From the NCBI GenBank assembly GCA_963788935.1, contig CAWBIM010000006.1, positions 744,001-808,000 of the forward strand: 64,000 nt of DNA, given 5' to 3'. The translations under genes and the position numbers were made by a program. Source of the stretch: JAOPZW01 sp963788935. Its GTDB lineage: Bacteria; Actinomycetota; Thermoleophilia; Solirubrobacterales; Solirubrobacteraceae. The notes beneath the pieces are model-generated. The model was not told the DNA's origin. It worked only from the letters and a program-made list of their open reading frames with translations, and ran no database searches. Of this stretch, positions 1-9,264 are shown piece after piece (position 1 is the stretch's first letter; each line of letters begins with the position of its first letter).

Positions 1-839
1 CGGAACGCAACGACCTTCGTCGTGTCGATGCGCTCAGAAACACCAAGCGGCCGCGGCGAGAGATGCAACCGGCGCAGCCGCCTGTTAATCCGCGAGACGC
101 CCTCGGCACGCTCCGTATATGCGGTGAAGAACGGGATCGAGAACGAGATCGAGACACCTCCCTCGGTTTCGACCCAATGCGGGACGAATGAGGGCAGATA
201 CACGCCGACGCCGGGCTCGAGGCGGGTTGTCTCCGCCGCGTTCTGCATCGTCTCGAAGTCGCATTCCTCGCCGTCGATGTAGCGATCGAGCTCGGTATGA
301 CGCAGGATCGGATCGTCCTCGAAGGTCGCGACACTGACATGCTTCGTGCCCTTCACCTGAAGCAAGAAGCTGTGCTCGACGTCGAAGTGCATCGGTGTGG
401 TCGAGGCGGGACACGAGATGAACAGATATCCCGCGCGATGCGTCACACCGCCCTCGCGACGGGAGACGAGCTCCGCGACCTCGTCGAGGCACTCGTTGAT
501 CAGCTCCGCATACTCAGGCGCTTGTTGAATATCTCGAAGCGAGATCCTGACTCCGGCGCGCTCGACGTTGCGGACGGTCTCGGATGGCGGTCCCGTCCCC
601 ACATCGACGTAACCGAAGCCGGAGTTCGCAAGGGGCAGGTCCCCCCGCTCGCGCCGAACCGATTCGGGTGGCAGCCGGTCCGCGAGCTCGGCGATGGCGT
701 CGATCGTGAACAGCGGATGGTCGGCCAGGCGGTGGCGCACGGCGATCGACCGCCGTGCGAACGCGCCCGCGAATGCCGCGCCGTCGATCTCAACGACATT
801 GGCAGACGGAGAGATGTTGGGAGCAGTGGAAATATCCAT
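1..839 (-). CDS. Cupin/JmjC-like protein (3' end beyond window)
   Basis: Reads without a stop from ATG at 839 to the window edge, about 279 codons, so the C-terminus is missing. About halfway along, an HFD motif (residues near MHFDVEH) is followed some 75 residues later by a conserved VPHW histidine. That is the HxD...H iron-binding layout of cupin-like/JmjC 2-oxoglutarate oxygenases. Family members hydroxylate proteins or small molecules; no substrate can be read here. It starts 10 bases after the upstream glycosyltransferase stop, so it is probably the last visible gene of that polysaccharide operon, where it could modify a sugar or lipid precursor. Fold assignment is fairly sure, function unknown. 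Confidence 0.6.
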   Translation of the reverse strand, partial: MDISTAPNISPSANVVEIDGAAFAGAFARRSIAVRHRLADHPLFTIDAIAELADRLPPESVRRERGDLPLANSGFGYVDVGTGPPSETVRNVERAGVRISLRDIQQAPEYAELINECLDEVAELVSRREGGVTHRAGYLFISCPASTTPMHFDVEHSFLLQVKGTKHVSVATFEDDPILRHTELDRYIDGEECDFETMQNAAETTRLEPGVGVYLPSFVPHWVETEGGVSISFSIPFFTAYTERAEGVSRINRRLRRLHLSPRPLGVSERIDTTKVVAF

Positions 840-849
840 ACATAGGGGC

Positions 850-1986
850 CTACGATCGGCGCCTCGGCTGGATTACACCGGCGCTCGCTCTCGCGTCTGT
901 CGAGCATGGTCTGCGGACGACGTCCGGGACTTCCCGAGCCAGTTCGCGGTAGAGCGGAGTGGTCATCTGCGCGGCTCGATCCCACGAGAAGTGGGTGTGC
1001 GCGTGGCGTAGCACCGCGCCTCTCACTTCCGGCCCGTCATCGAGATGGCGGCCAAGTGTCTCGGCCAGCGCGCGCGGGTTGCCGGCCTCGAAGACGAACG
1101 AGGACTGATAGGCGAGCGTCGGCAGGGCGCCGAGATCGCTCACGACCACGGGAACGCCGGCCCCGATCGCGACGACGCCGACCCCGCTCTGGCTCGCCTG
1201 GGTGTACGGAAGCGCCACGAGGGAGGCTTCGGCAAGCAGCGTGTCGACCTCGCTCTCCGGGATGTACCGGGGGATGAGCGAGATGCGCGGATCGTCCGGG
1301 ACGAGGCGGGCGGCGTCGCCTGCGCCCGCCACCACGAGCTTCACGTCGGGACGTGTGGCCCACAGGAGACGCATCGCATCCACGAGAACCTCCACGCCCT
1401 TGTACTGCTCGAGCCGGCCGAAGAGCAGAACGCTCGGCGATGCAGGTCGGCGCAGGGGCTCGGAGCGCGGCCAGCCGCCATGGGGGATGACGATGATTCG
1501 GCCGTGCCCGACGATCGGCTCGAGCTCGGCGACGAGCGGCTGTCCGTGGACGACGAATCGGTCGGCGCGCCGGAACCATCGCCTGAAGATCCAGTTCTCC
1601 CAGTGTGTGAGCTCCGGGGCGCCGGGGTGTCCCAACGGGTCATGGACCGTGAGGACCGTCGGGTAGCCGGTGGTCAGCGCCAGCAGACGCGGGTCGTGGT
1701 TCTCGTGGACGTGGACGACCTGAGGGCGCCATCGACGGAGCGTTCGCCGTATCGCGAGCATCCTGGGAACGGCAGCCACCGCTCGCACGCGGCCAGGGAC
1801 GACCAGCATCTGGACGCCCTCGCGGCGGAGACGTTCGATCCACTCGTCCCGCTCGTCCTCCGCCCCGCCGAACTCGAGCGCGTGGGAGCGACAGAGCATC
1901 CGGACCTCATGACCGTTCCGAGCCAGCGCCCGGGCCTGCTGCGCGCCGTACTTGAAGAGAAAATCGCAGACGATCAGGATCCGCAT
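850..1986 (-). CDS. Glycosyltransferase family 4 protein
   Basis: 378 aa GT-B type glycosyltransferase. The N-terminus (MRILIVCDFLFKYGAQQ) is the usual Rossmann start of group-1 transferases. The C-terminal half carries the nucleotide-sugar lobe, with LLFGRLEQYKGVEVLVDA and a C-terminal stretch EASLVALPYTQASQSG in place of a canonical EX7E motif. The open frame continues far upstream, but ATG 1986 is chosen because it overlaps the upstream GNAT stop by one base (TGATG) and gives the family-typical N-terminus. It likely adds a sugar to the lipid-linked repeat unit of the polysaccharide made by this locus. Sugar specificity is not readable. Confidence 0.85.
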   Translation of the reverse strand: MRILIVCDFLFKYGAQQARALARNGHEVRMLCRSHALEFGGAEDERDEWIERLRREGVQMLVVPGRVRAVAAVPRMLAIRRTLRRWRPQVVHVHENHDPRLLALTTGYPTVLTVHDPLGHPGAPELTHWENWIFRRWFRRADRFVVHGQPLVAELEPIVGHGRIIVIPHGGWPRSEPLRRPASPSVLLFGRLEQYKGVEVLVDAMRLLWATRPDVKLVVAGAGDAARLVPDDPRISLIPRYIPESEVDTLLAEASLVALPYTQASQSGVGVVAIGAGVPVVVSDLGALPTLAYQSSFVFEAGNPRALAETLGRHLDDGPEVRGAVLRHAHTHFSWDRAAQMTTPLYRELAREVPDVVRRPCSTDARASAGVIQPRRRS

Positions 1987-3044
1987 CAGGCCTCCGACCG
2001 TCCGAGCCGGTCCAGGATTCGCCGCAGCCCGAGGGAGCGACCCCGTGTCCTCTCCGCGGCGGCGAGCATGACTTCCGCCGGGACGCCGCGCGGGAGCCCG
2101 AACGTCTCCAGGCCCGGATCGCTGGTGGCGAGCCGTGCCTTGTACGCCGCGCCTCCACGGAGGAGGCGGTATTCGCCCATCCCGTCCTCGAGCGCCTCGC
2201 GCAGGGCGTGCATGAGCAGCACGAAGCCGACCGGCTGCCGCTCGAACGCCAGGTCTCGACCCGCTTGGTAGGCCGACTCGGAGCCGGCGAAGCGAAAGCC
2301 GTGGAGCGCGGCGATCGGCCTCCCGTCGATCTCGAGGAACCAGAGCCGCAGCCATCCGCGATGAAACGCGAGGGTGGCGAACTCGCGATGGAACGACTCC
2401 GCGGCGACGAACGCGGAGGCCGTGCTCCCCCAGCGCTGTCGGTGGAGACGAAACAGCGTGTCGAGGTCGAGTTGCAGGCGCTCCGGATCGGTGGCGAGAC
2501 GGTACGACACGTTCCCGAGATCGGACAACTTGCGGGGAAAGCGACCGGCCTGCTTGCGGAAGTTGCGCCCGCGCGCCCGCAGGAACTCGTCCCACGTGTC
2601 GTGCTCGAAGCGCACGACCGGATTCGCCTCGCGGTACAGCGATCGAGCGCCCGACAGGTCCCCGAAGCGCTGATCGCCGGCGACCTGCTCGGCGAGCAGC
2701 ACGAAGCGCTTCAACGGAACGGCGTGCAGCGTCTGCGCTACACCGGCGTCGATCGCACCGTTCGACAACGGCGCGCATATCGGCCCGAGCCGATCGCTCG
2801 GTCCGTGCCCGACGAAGCGCAGCACCGGGATCCCGCGCTGCCACCACTCGTACAGGGGCACCATCGCGACCAGGTCGCCCTCGGCACGGGCGAGCCCGAT
2901 CAACTGTCGCCGCGACCTCCCGTAATGACGCCACCAGGTGAGCAGCCACTCCCTCGTCGCGAAGACGTGCCCACAGCGCTCGGCGAGGCGCCCCCAGCCC
3001 GCCGGTTCCACCGTCTCGAGCGAGGATGCGAACGAGACGTCCAA
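1986..3044 (-). CDS. GNAT/FemAB-like acyltransferase (CelD/BioF2-type)
   Basis: 352 aa. The C-terminal half shows the BioF2-like acetyltransferase pattern (RNFRKQAGR, LFRLHRQRWG, WFLEIDGRPIAALHGF, GREALEDGMGEYRLLRGGAAYK-type ending), common in polysaccharide loci and annotated as CelD/BcsL-like GNAT proteins. These transfer an acyl or aminoacyl group to a sugar or cell-wall precursor; the acceptor here is unknown. It overlaps the downstream GT4 gene by one base and begins 45 bases after the polymerase stop, so the three are probably co-transcribed. A second, distantly similar protein lies at 4693-5787. Confidence 0.75.
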   Translation of the reverse strand: MDVSFASSLETVEPAGWGRLAERCGHVFATREWLLTWWRHYGRSRRQLIGLARAEGDLVAMVPLYEWWQRGIPVLRFVGHGPSDRLGPICAPLSNGAIDAGVAQTLHAVPLKRFVLLAEQVAGDQRFGDLSGARSLYREANPVVRFEHDTWDEFLRARGRNFRKQAGRFPRKLSDLGNVSYRLATDPERLQLDLDTLFRLHRQRWGSTASAFVAAESFHREFATLAFHRGWLRLWFLEIDGRPIAALHGFRFAGSESAYQAGRDLAFERQPVGFVLLMHALREALEDGMGEYRLLRGGAAYKARLATSDPGLETFGLPRGVPAEVMLAAAERTRGRSLGLRRILDRLGRSEA

Positions 3045-3089
3045 AGCGTCAGGAGGGTCGGGGAGCGCGCATCAGGTGGACGCCTCCGC

Positions 3090-4547
3090 TCATGAATTGA
3101 CGAGGTCGCGCCGCGTAACGGCGGCGAGGGCGAGGACGCCGACGAGGGGCACGGTCGAATCCGGTGGCGTGAGATAGATCGCGACGTTCGAGCTCGCCGC
3201 GACGGCGACGATGGAGGCCACGATGCCGGCCCCCAGCCAGGCGTCCGGTCTTCCCGATCGGCAGTAGCGCGCGCCATTCCAGACGCCCAGGGCCAAGACG
3301 GCAATGAGCGAGATGAGGCCGACGATCCCCGCCCGCATCCAGATCCACAGGTATTGCTGATGCATGAAGGTGCGCGGCGTGGTGACCGAGAATCCGGCGT
3401 CAGAACTGAGCAGTACCGCCCCATAATTCGGACCCCAGCCGAGCCCGCTGATCGGGTGCTCGCGAATGCTGTGAAGCGCAAAGTGGTTCTCGTAGTAGCG
3501 GTCGGCAAGCGTCTGCTGTTTCAGCCTCGAGTAGTTGCCGAGGACCGCGAAGCGCGCCACGATCGGATTCGCGCCGACGGACGGCGTCTGTGCGAGCAGG
3601 CCCAGGCCTGACAGCGCCATGCCGACGGTCGCACCCAATACGACGAACCGGTGTCTGTGCGGGGCGACCGCGGTCGCGACGCAAAGTGCCAGGGCGAGCC
3701 CGAGGAGCATGTTCCGGTTGAGGCTCAGAACGACTCCGGTGAGGGCCACCGCGGCAATCGCCCAGCCGAGTGCTCTATGTCGGCCCGGGCCCCATAGGAC
3801 GTGAGCCAGAGCGAACGCGGTCACGACGTAGACCGTGGTCAGTCCGGGCGGCCGCACCCGAAGCAACCCGGTCTCGTCGGGCGTCAGAGACGAGGCGACG
3901 TCGGAGGGGGCGATCACGAAGAGGTGGGCAGATGGTCCGACGATCACCTGCAGCACCTGCAGGGCCACCACGACCACGGCGCCCCCACAGACCAGCTTGA
4001 ACACCAGCTCCCGTCCCGCGACGAGCGCTGCCAGCGCCGGCCAGAACGCCGCGTAGAACAGCATGAAGCGCATGTCGAAGACAGCCGCCTGCGGACTCGC
4101 CCCGTGCGCGACGCCCACGACAACCCCACCGACGACCGCGGCGAGGAACACTCCCATGGCAATGCTCTCGCGTCGCGTTGCGAGGCTCTTCAATCGACGC
4201 CGGACGTGGCCGGGCAGGAACATCAAGCTCCCCAGGGCAAGCCAGAGCAGGACTTCTGCGGGCACGAACTGCAGCGAGGACACCTGAACCTCGGGAAGCG
4301 CCAGCATGTCGACGGCCGTGCCGACGCTCCACAAGATCGCCACGTATCCGGAGACGGGAACTCCTGCAAGCACCATCACGAGCAGAGCTGCGACAGGCAT
4401 GGCCCCCGCCTTGACCTGGCCCATGCCCATCATCACCCCGACGGCCGCCGCCGCGGCGAGCGTGATCGCCAACCATGGCAGGGCCGGCGGCGGTTCTCGC
4501 GCGGGAACCAACCTCGGTCGAACTCGCCAGTTGATCTCGCCCAGCAA
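3090..4547 (-). CDS. O-antigen ligase/Wzy-type polysaccharide polymerase
   Basis: 485 aa integral membrane protein with about 12 hydrophobic segments. A long external loop carries ENHFALHSIREHPISGLGWGPN-type residues near 345-375, the usual Wzy_C/O-antigen ligase signature (HSxxEHPxxGxGWG), followed by a THRTFMHQQ-like stretch. Members polymerise lipid-linked repeat units or ligate glycans at the outer membrane face; in a Gram-positive-type cell, polymerisation of exopolysaccharide is the likelier role. It sits with the flippase and glycosyltransferases of the same cluster. The ATG start gives a short cytoplasmic N-terminus before the first membrane segment. Confidence 0.85.
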   Translation of the reverse strand: MLGEINWRVRPRLVPAREPPPALPWLAITLAAAAAVGVMMGMGQVKAGAMPVAALLVMVLAGVPVSGYVAILWSVGTAVDMLALPEVQVSSLQFVPAEVLLWLALGSLMFLPGHVRRRLKSLATRRESIAMGVFLAAVVGGVVVGVAHGASPQAAVFDMRFMLFYAAFWPALAALVAGRELVFKLVCGGAVVVVALQVLQVIVGPSAHLFVIAPSDVASSLTPDETGLLRVRPPGLTTVYVVTAFALAHVLWGPGRHRALGWAIAAVALTGVVLSLNRNMLLGLALALCVATAVAPHRHRFVVLGATVGMALSGLGLLAQTPSVGANPIVARFAVLGNYSRLKQQTLADRYYENHFALHSIREHPISGLGWGPNYGAVLLSSDAGFSVTTPRTFMHQQYLWIWMRAGIVGLISLIAVLALGVWNGARYCRSGRPDAWLGAGIVASIVAVAASSNVAIYLTPPDSTVPLVGVLALAAVTRRDLVNS

Positions 4548-4692
4548 TCGAATCCCTGGTTGACGATCGCCCGTACGCCGATCGCGGGCGCCATGGGCGA
4601 GTGTGCCGTTCTCTAGGGATACGACGCGAGACCGGTCCGGATCACACGCGCGCGCGGGATCTCAGCCGGCAGCCGGTGTCACACGGTGTCGC

Positions 4693-5787
4693 TCACGCCG
4701 TCCAGCGATACGCGACCCGCCCGATCGTGCGTGCCACGATGGTTGGTGAGCGCTGGATCAACCGGCCGACGGCGCCCTCGCCGCCGCGAGATGCAGCCGG
4801 CGCGCCGCGGCCGAGATACGTGTACGTCAGCGTCGTCTCCTCACTTCCCCAGCCGAGCTTGAAGTACCGCAGGCCCTCGTGCGCGAACTCGGTCCTGCCG
4901 AGATCCAGCCGCGCGCGGCCCTTCTTTTGTGCGGCGCGGATGCCCTCCCAGAGCACCGCGCTCGGGGCGCGGAGGTGTGTGAGCTCGGGGTCCGACGCAG
5001 AGAACTTGTAGACGACGGTCGATCCCCGCTCCAGGAACAGCACCGAGGCGACCGGGCGCGCATCGAGGTAAGCCGACAGAACATATCCGTGGTCGGCCTC
5101 GATCATGAGGCGCCAGATCGCGTCGAAGAACGCGCGCGGCTGCACCGGTACTCCGAGCTTTCGGCGAGTGGCGCAATGCAGCCGCCAGAAACTGTTGTGA
5201 GCCGCGCGCAGGTCTGGCTCGCGGCGGACGACCAAGCCCTCGCGCCGCGCGCGCTTGACGGCGCGCCGCGTCCGTTCGCTGAGCCGGCGGAAAAGCACGT
5301 CCTCGGCCGCGGTCAGCGGGATCACGTGGCGGTATCCGACCCCGTGCCTCGTGCCCGCGTCGTCGCCAAGCTCCCCTCGGATCTCGATGGTCTTCAGACC
5401 GCTCTCTCGGCGGTGTCGGTCGAGGGCGGCGGCGAACGCGTCCGCCGCAACGGCGTCGTCGGCCAGCGGTGGGCAGGCGTCGGTGAAGGGGACTGATACC
5501 CACCGACGCCCCCGCAGGCGGCCGCCGACGTGGAGTCCGGGGCTGGCGGCACGGATGCTCCCGTCTTCGTCGCGAAGGCAGAGCACGCTCGGGGTGAAGC
5601 CGTAGGAGCTCGCGACGACCGCGATCCATGACGGCAGGTGAAACGGCGTCGCCGCTTCATGCCGCGCAACAAGCGTGGCGTATTCCTCGTCGCGGATGTC
5701 GATCTCGGCGAGGCGAAAGGGCACGCCTCCCGCATTCACGCGGTCATGGTAATCCCGCGTGGCCCTCGCTCGTAACACGGTGCGCAT
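4693..5787 (-). CDS. FemAB/GNAT-like acyltransferase
   Basis: 364 aa with the duplicated-GNAT pattern of FemAB-like proteins: an N-terminal half with ATPFHLPSWIAVV and a C-terminal half with RRAVKRARREGL, FWRLHCATRRKLGVP, YLDARPVASVLFL and LDLGRTEFAHEGLRYFKLGWG. The last block resembles the FKxxWG ending of FemAB/peptidoglycan-bridge and exosortase-associated acyltransferases. Likely transfers an aminoacyl or acyl group to a cell-wall or polysaccharide precursor. The annotated ATG overlaps the divergent deacetylase ATG by two bases; a GTG 17 codons further in (before NAGGVPFRLAEI) is the better start if the two genes have separate promoters. Confidence 0.7.
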   Translation of the reverse strand: MRTVLRARATRDYHDRVNAGGVPFRLAEIDIRDEEYATLVARHEAATPFHLPSWIAVVASSYGFTPSVLCLRDEDGSIRAASPGLHVGGRLRGRRWVSVPFTDACPPLADDAVAADAFAAALDRHRRESGLKTIEIRGELGDDAGTRHGVGYRHVIPLTAAEDVLFRRLSERTRRAVKRARREGLVVRREPDLRAAHNSFWRLHCATRRKLGVPVQPRAFFDAIWRLMIEADHGYVLSAYLDARPVASVLFLERGSTVVYKFSASDPELTHLRAPSAVLWEGIRAAQKKGRARLDLGRTEFAHEGLRYFKLGWGSEETTLTYTYLGRGAPAASRGGEGAVGRLIQRSPTIVARTIGRVAYRWTA

Positions 5788-7018
5788 GGCGTCTTCACAT
5801 CCCCTCCTTCGCCTGCTCGCCCCCGAACGGGGCTATGCAGTCGATGAGCCGTGCAATGGCGACTCTACGCCGGCAGCGCAGGTCTCGTCCGCGAGCCGAG
5901 CGTTCGTGCGAGCGGCGCGGAATCGTGCGACACGCGGGGACGCGCGATTGCCGTTCCACCTCGGGAGCGCCTACGAGACGCTCGTCATGGAGCGTTGGAT
6001 CGCAGCCGAAGGGGCGGCGCTTCCGCCTTGGGCGCTGGCAGGGTTCTATCGCGTCCGCCGCGCCATTCCGCGCAGCGTGCAACTGTCGCTCCGGCGGGCC
6101 CTGATCAAGTACCGCGGTGTTCCCGATTTCCCCGGGTGGCCGTATGACGAGTCCGTGCGCGATCTGCTCGCGGCGCTCGCAGCAACGCTCGCCGCACCCG
6201 GTCAGGAGATCCGATTTCGCTGGTTCTGGCCCGGCGGAGCCCGGGCCGCTCTCGCGCTCACCCATGACGTGGAATCCGCCGCCGGACTCCGGAACGCGCT
6301 GGGCGTCGCCGACATGGAGCAGAAACGCGGCCTGCGCTCTGCGTTCAACGTGGTGAAGTCGTGGTACGAGGTCGACCACGGCATCCTCCGTGAACTGCAG
6401 GCTCGAGGCTTCGAGATCGGCGTGCACGGCGTCTGGCACGATCGCTCGCTGTTCTCGACGCGGGCCGCGTTCGAGTCGCAGCAGGAGCTCCTGCGCGAAG
6501 CGGCGGCGGCCTTCGGCGCGGTCGGCTTCCGATCGCCCGCGACGTACCGGGTGCCGGATTGGCTTGGTGAGCTCCCGTTCGAGTACGACTGCACGATGCC
6601 GCTGAGCGACCCGTACGAGCCACAGCCCGGCGGCTGCTGCTCGCCGTGGCCGTACTTCATCGGCGACGTGGTCGAGTTGCCGTGGACGCTGGCGCAGGAC
6701 CACACCCTGTTCACGCTGCTCCGGCAACGCGATATCGGGCTCTGGCTCGACCAGGTCGACCGTCTCCGTGACGCGGGCGGCCTCATCCAGCCCCTGACCC
6801 ACCCGGATCCCGGCTACCTCGGCGAACGCGCGCACGCCCGGCTCTACGAGGCGTTCCTCGATCGGATGGCGGAGCACACGGATCTGTGGGTCGCGCTTCC
6901 GCGGGATGTCGCGCGATGGTGGCGGCACCGCGACCGCTCCGAGGCATGGAGTCCGGCCGACTACGGCACGGCGACCGTGACCGAGGACGGCCGCATCGTG
7001 TTCGAGGGGCCGCGGTGA
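5786..7018 (+). CDS. Polysaccharide deacetylase family (NodB homology) protein
   Basis: 410 aa from ATG 5786. The region ALALTHDVES matches the catalytic D/metal D motif of NodB-type carbohydrate esterase 4 proteins (TFDD replaced by THDV), and GVHGVWHD supplies the metal-binding histidines. GFRSPATYRVPDWL is the third family motif (RxPxG-like), and LTHPDPGYLG the late histidine. Such THDV variants occur in polysaccharide loci and remove N-acetyl groups from sugars. The start is uncertain because ATG 5786 lies on top of the divergent gene's start; an internal ATG before ERWIAAEG is possible. It overlaps the next glycosyltransferase by 4 bases (GTGA). Confidence 0.75.
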   Translation: MASSHPLLRLLAPERGYAVDEPCNGDSTPAAQVSSASRAFVRAARNRATRGDARLPFHLGSAYETLVMERWIAAEGAALPPWALAGFYRVRRAIPRSVQLSLRRALIKYRGVPDFPGWPYDESVRDLLAALAATLAAPGQEIRFRWFWPGGARAALALTHDVESAAGLRNALGVADMEQKRGLRSAFNVVKSWYEVDHGILRELQARGFEIGVHGVWHDRSLFSTRAAFESQQELLREAAAAFGAVGFRSPATYRVPDWLGELPFEYDCTMPLSDPYEPQPGGCCSPWPYFIGDVVELPWTLAQDHTLFTLLRQRDIGLWLDQVDRLRDAGGLIQPLTHPDPGYLGERAHARLYEAFLDRMAEHTDLWVALPRDVARWWRHRDRSEAWSPADYGTATVTEDGRIVFEGPR

Positions 7019-8241
7019 CCCACCCGGCGGCGGAGCAGCGGCGACCGCGCCGGCCGCGGGTGACGATGCTGCTCGAGAACGACCTGTACCCGGAGGACGT
7101 CCGCGTTCGCGATGAAGCCGACAGTCTCGTCGCGGCCGGCTACGACGTGCGGGTGATCGCTCCTCGGGGCCCCGGACAGCCCCGGAGAGCGCTGATCGAC
7201 GACGTGACCGTCGAGCGTTACTGGCTGCCGATGGCGAAGCGGGGCGGAGCGGCCGGGTTGCTCGCTGAATACGCCGTCGCACACGTGCAGCTCTTGCTCC
7301 GCGGCCTCCGCTCACTGCTGCGCGGTGCCGACTTCATTCACTCGCACAACCCGCCGGACACATTGTTCCCGCTGGCGCTCGTCGCGCACGCCCGCCGCCG
7401 GCGATTCGTGTTCGACGAGCACGACCTGTTCCCGAGCCTTTTCGAACAGCGCTTCGGGCGTGGTCCGCTGTGGCGTATCGCCGACTTCTCGAACCGGATG
7501 ATGATTCGCAACGCCGACATCGTCCTCGTGACCAACGGGACGCACCTGGCGGATGCGCGGCGTCGCCGCCCGCGAGCCCAGGCGCAGATCGTGCTCGTCC
7601 GCAACGGCCCGCGAAAGTCGGCCGTGGGGGACCGGTTACCGGAGGTCCGCCCGGGAGAGCTCACCGACCCGGAGCTGCTGTACGTCGGCGCGCTCGAGCC
7701 GCAGGATGGCGTAGCCCAGCTGCCCGAGATCCTCGAGCGCCTCGTGGTCGACCACGGGCTCGCGGGCGCTCGGATGACGATCGCGGGCTGGGGCAGCGAA
7801 CTCGACGGCATCCGATCAGACTTCGCGGCACGGCGTCTGCTCGACCATGTTCGGCTGATGGGCAGGACTCCGCACGACGAGGTCCTACGGCTCATCGCGC
7901 ACGCCGACATCTGCGTCGACCCGGCGCCGTGCAATCCGTTCAACCATGGCACGACCATGGTCAAGATCAGCGAGTACCTCGCGTTCGGACGGCCGACGGT
8001 CTCGTACGCGCTGCGCGAGACCGAGCACACCGCGGCCGGCGCCGCGTGTCTGGTTCCGTGTGGCGACCAGGGTGCGTTCGTCAGGCGCGTCGCTGAGCTC
8101 GCGCGGTCGGAGGAAGCCCGCATGGACCTTCAGCGGCGCGCCATGGCTCGCGCCGACGAGTTGCTGTGGGAGCATCAGGCCGCGAGCTTGATCGATGCGT
8201 ACGACAACGTCGCACGTCGCGACGGACTCAAGCCGAGCTGA
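7015..8241 (+). CDS. Glycosyltransferase family 4 protein
   Basis: 408 aa. GTG 7015 overlaps the deacetylase stop (GTGA), indicating translational coupling. The N-terminal lobe has RPRVTMLLENDLYPEDVRVRDEA, followed by DFIHSHNPPDTLF and FVFDEHDLFPS, the acceptor-side pattern of group-1 transferases. The C-terminal lobe has LLYVGALEPQDGVAQLPEIL, IAGWGSEL and HADICVDPAPCNPFNHGTTMVKISEYLAFG, where K/E in MVKISEY is the EX7E-like nucleotide-sugar site. Likely builds the polysaccharide repeat unit with the other glycosyltransferases of the locus. It converges on the sulfotransferase gene with 6 bases between stops. Confidence 0.85.
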   Translation: MTHPAAEQRRPRRPRVTMLLENDLYPEDVRVRDEADSLVAAGYDVRVIAPRGPGQPRRALIDDVTVERYWLPMAKRGGAAGLLAEYAVAHVQLLLRGLRSLLRGADFIHSHNPPDTLFPLALVAHARRRRFVFDEHDLFPSLFEQRFGRGPLWRIADFSNRMMIRNADIVLVTNGTHLADARRRRPRAQAQIVLVRNGPRKSAVGDRLPEVRPGELTDPELLYVGALEPQDGVAQLPEILERLVVDHGLAGARMTIAGWGSELDGIRSDFAARRLLDHVRLMGRTPHDEVLRLIAHADICVDPAPCNPFNHGTTMVKISEYLAFGRPTVSYALRETEHTAAGAACLVPCGDQGAFVRRVAELARSEEARMDLQRRAMARADELLWEHQAASLIDAYDNVARRDGLKPS

Positions 8242-8247
8242 CCGCGT

Positions 8248-9264
8248 TCAACCCGCGGATCCGACCGGAGCGATGTTCGCGGACGGGGAGCGCTGACCAG
8301 CGTTCTCCTGGTCGACGAGGCTTTGCTCGATCGCGTTGATGCGCGTCTGGGCGCGCCTCGCGAGTTTGCGGAGTCCGAGTCGCCGGCCGATCACGTCCAT
8401 CGCCACCACCCGAGGTCCGAGCATGTCGAGCCGCGTGCGCAATCTCCGCAGCTGTGCGCCCCTGAGGAGCCTCTCGTGTTCCAGACGGCCGACGTCCGGA
8501 CGTGGGTGTCCGCTGAGTGCGTACCCGCGCGTCTCCATCAGGCGTGCTGTGCGAACTTCCACCAGCGCGACGTCGCGCGGCGCGAGCGTCGTCTTCCACT
8601 GCGCGACCAGCCGCGGGTCCGGCGGCGGATACTGCGGCGCGTCGGCGCGGTACCCAAGCATCTCGTTCGAGTAGGCGACTCCCGCGAACCGACAGATCTC
8701 CGTGAGGACCGCTTCGGTGCGGTTCACCAGATCCTCGTAGTGGATCTCGATCATCTGACCGCTCGTCAGTCGCGGGACGAGGGTGTCCCAGCAGTTCTCC
8801 GCCGCGATCCAGTATTCCGCGGCCTGGTAGACGTTTCCGGCCCAACCCTTCTGCACCACCGAGCGGGACACGTCGCGCGGATCGCGTACGAGGTGGATGT
8901 ATCGAGCGTCCGGCCAGATGAACCTGAGCCGGTCGAAGTTCCGATGCACCGTCGCGCCGACGTGAGGCTTGCCTCCTGAGGCGGCCTGCTTCTGGCGCAG
9001 GAAGTCGTTCACGAGTCGCCGGTAGTCGAGCGACCGGTCGATCGCGTAGTCCGCGCCGCGAACGGTGGCGAGCCACTCGAGGTACGCGTCCAGCTGCGGG
9101 CACGCACCGATGTCCGAGACCTTGCTGACCACGAAGTCGAATTCCTTTTCGAATGCGATCTCCGGATGGTGATCCAGCATGAGCCGGAGAAGCGTGGTTC
9201 CGGAGCGTTCCGATCCGACCAGGAACAGGACAGGGCCGGCGGTATCGAGGCGCCCGGCGGTCAT
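8248..9264 (-). CDS. Sulfotransferase family protein
   Basis: 338 aa. The PAPS 5'-phosphosulfate loop is seen as VGSERSGTTLLRLML (residues about 16-30) and the 3'-phosphate motif as HLVRDPRDVSRSV further on, the two hallmarks of the sulfotransferase fold. It would transfer sulfate from PAPS to a hydroxyl of a sugar or lipid acceptor. ATG 9264 is chosen because it overlaps the flippase stop by 4 bases (ATGA) and places the P-loop near the N-terminus; the reading frame stays open upstream but is not coding there. cysD and cysNC, which make PAPS, lie 2.4 kb away on the other strand, which supports a polysaccharide substrate. Confidence 0.85.
   Translation of the reverse strand: MTAGRLDTAGPVLFLVGSERSGTTLLRLMLDHHPEIAFEKEFDFVVSKVSDIGACPQLDAYLEWLATVRGADYAIDRSLDYRRLVNDFLRQKQAASGGKPHVGATVHRNFDRLRFIWPDARYIHLVRDPRDVSRSVVQKGWAGNVYQAAEYWIAAENCWDTLVPRLTSGQMIEIHYEDLVNRTEAVLTEICRFAGVAYSNEMLGYRADAPQYPPPDPRLVAQWKTTLAPRDVALVEVRTARLMETRGYALSGHPRPDVGRLEHERLLRGAQLRRLRTRLDMLGPRVVAMDVIGRRLGLRKLARRAQTRINAIEQSLVDQENAGQRSPSANIAPVGSAG

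Noticed and set aside
841..851. CATAGGGGCCT also occurs at the 5' side of tRNA-Leu(TAA) (18131-18141), hinting at an att site pair
   Set aside because: Only 11 bases, at the tRNA 5' end rather than the 3' end, with no integrase gene between; likely chance.
850..2949. Single 699-residue protein covering the GT4 and GNAT genes
   Set aside because: The N-terminal half is out-of-frame shadow of the GNAT gene; the glycosyltransferase starts at 1986.
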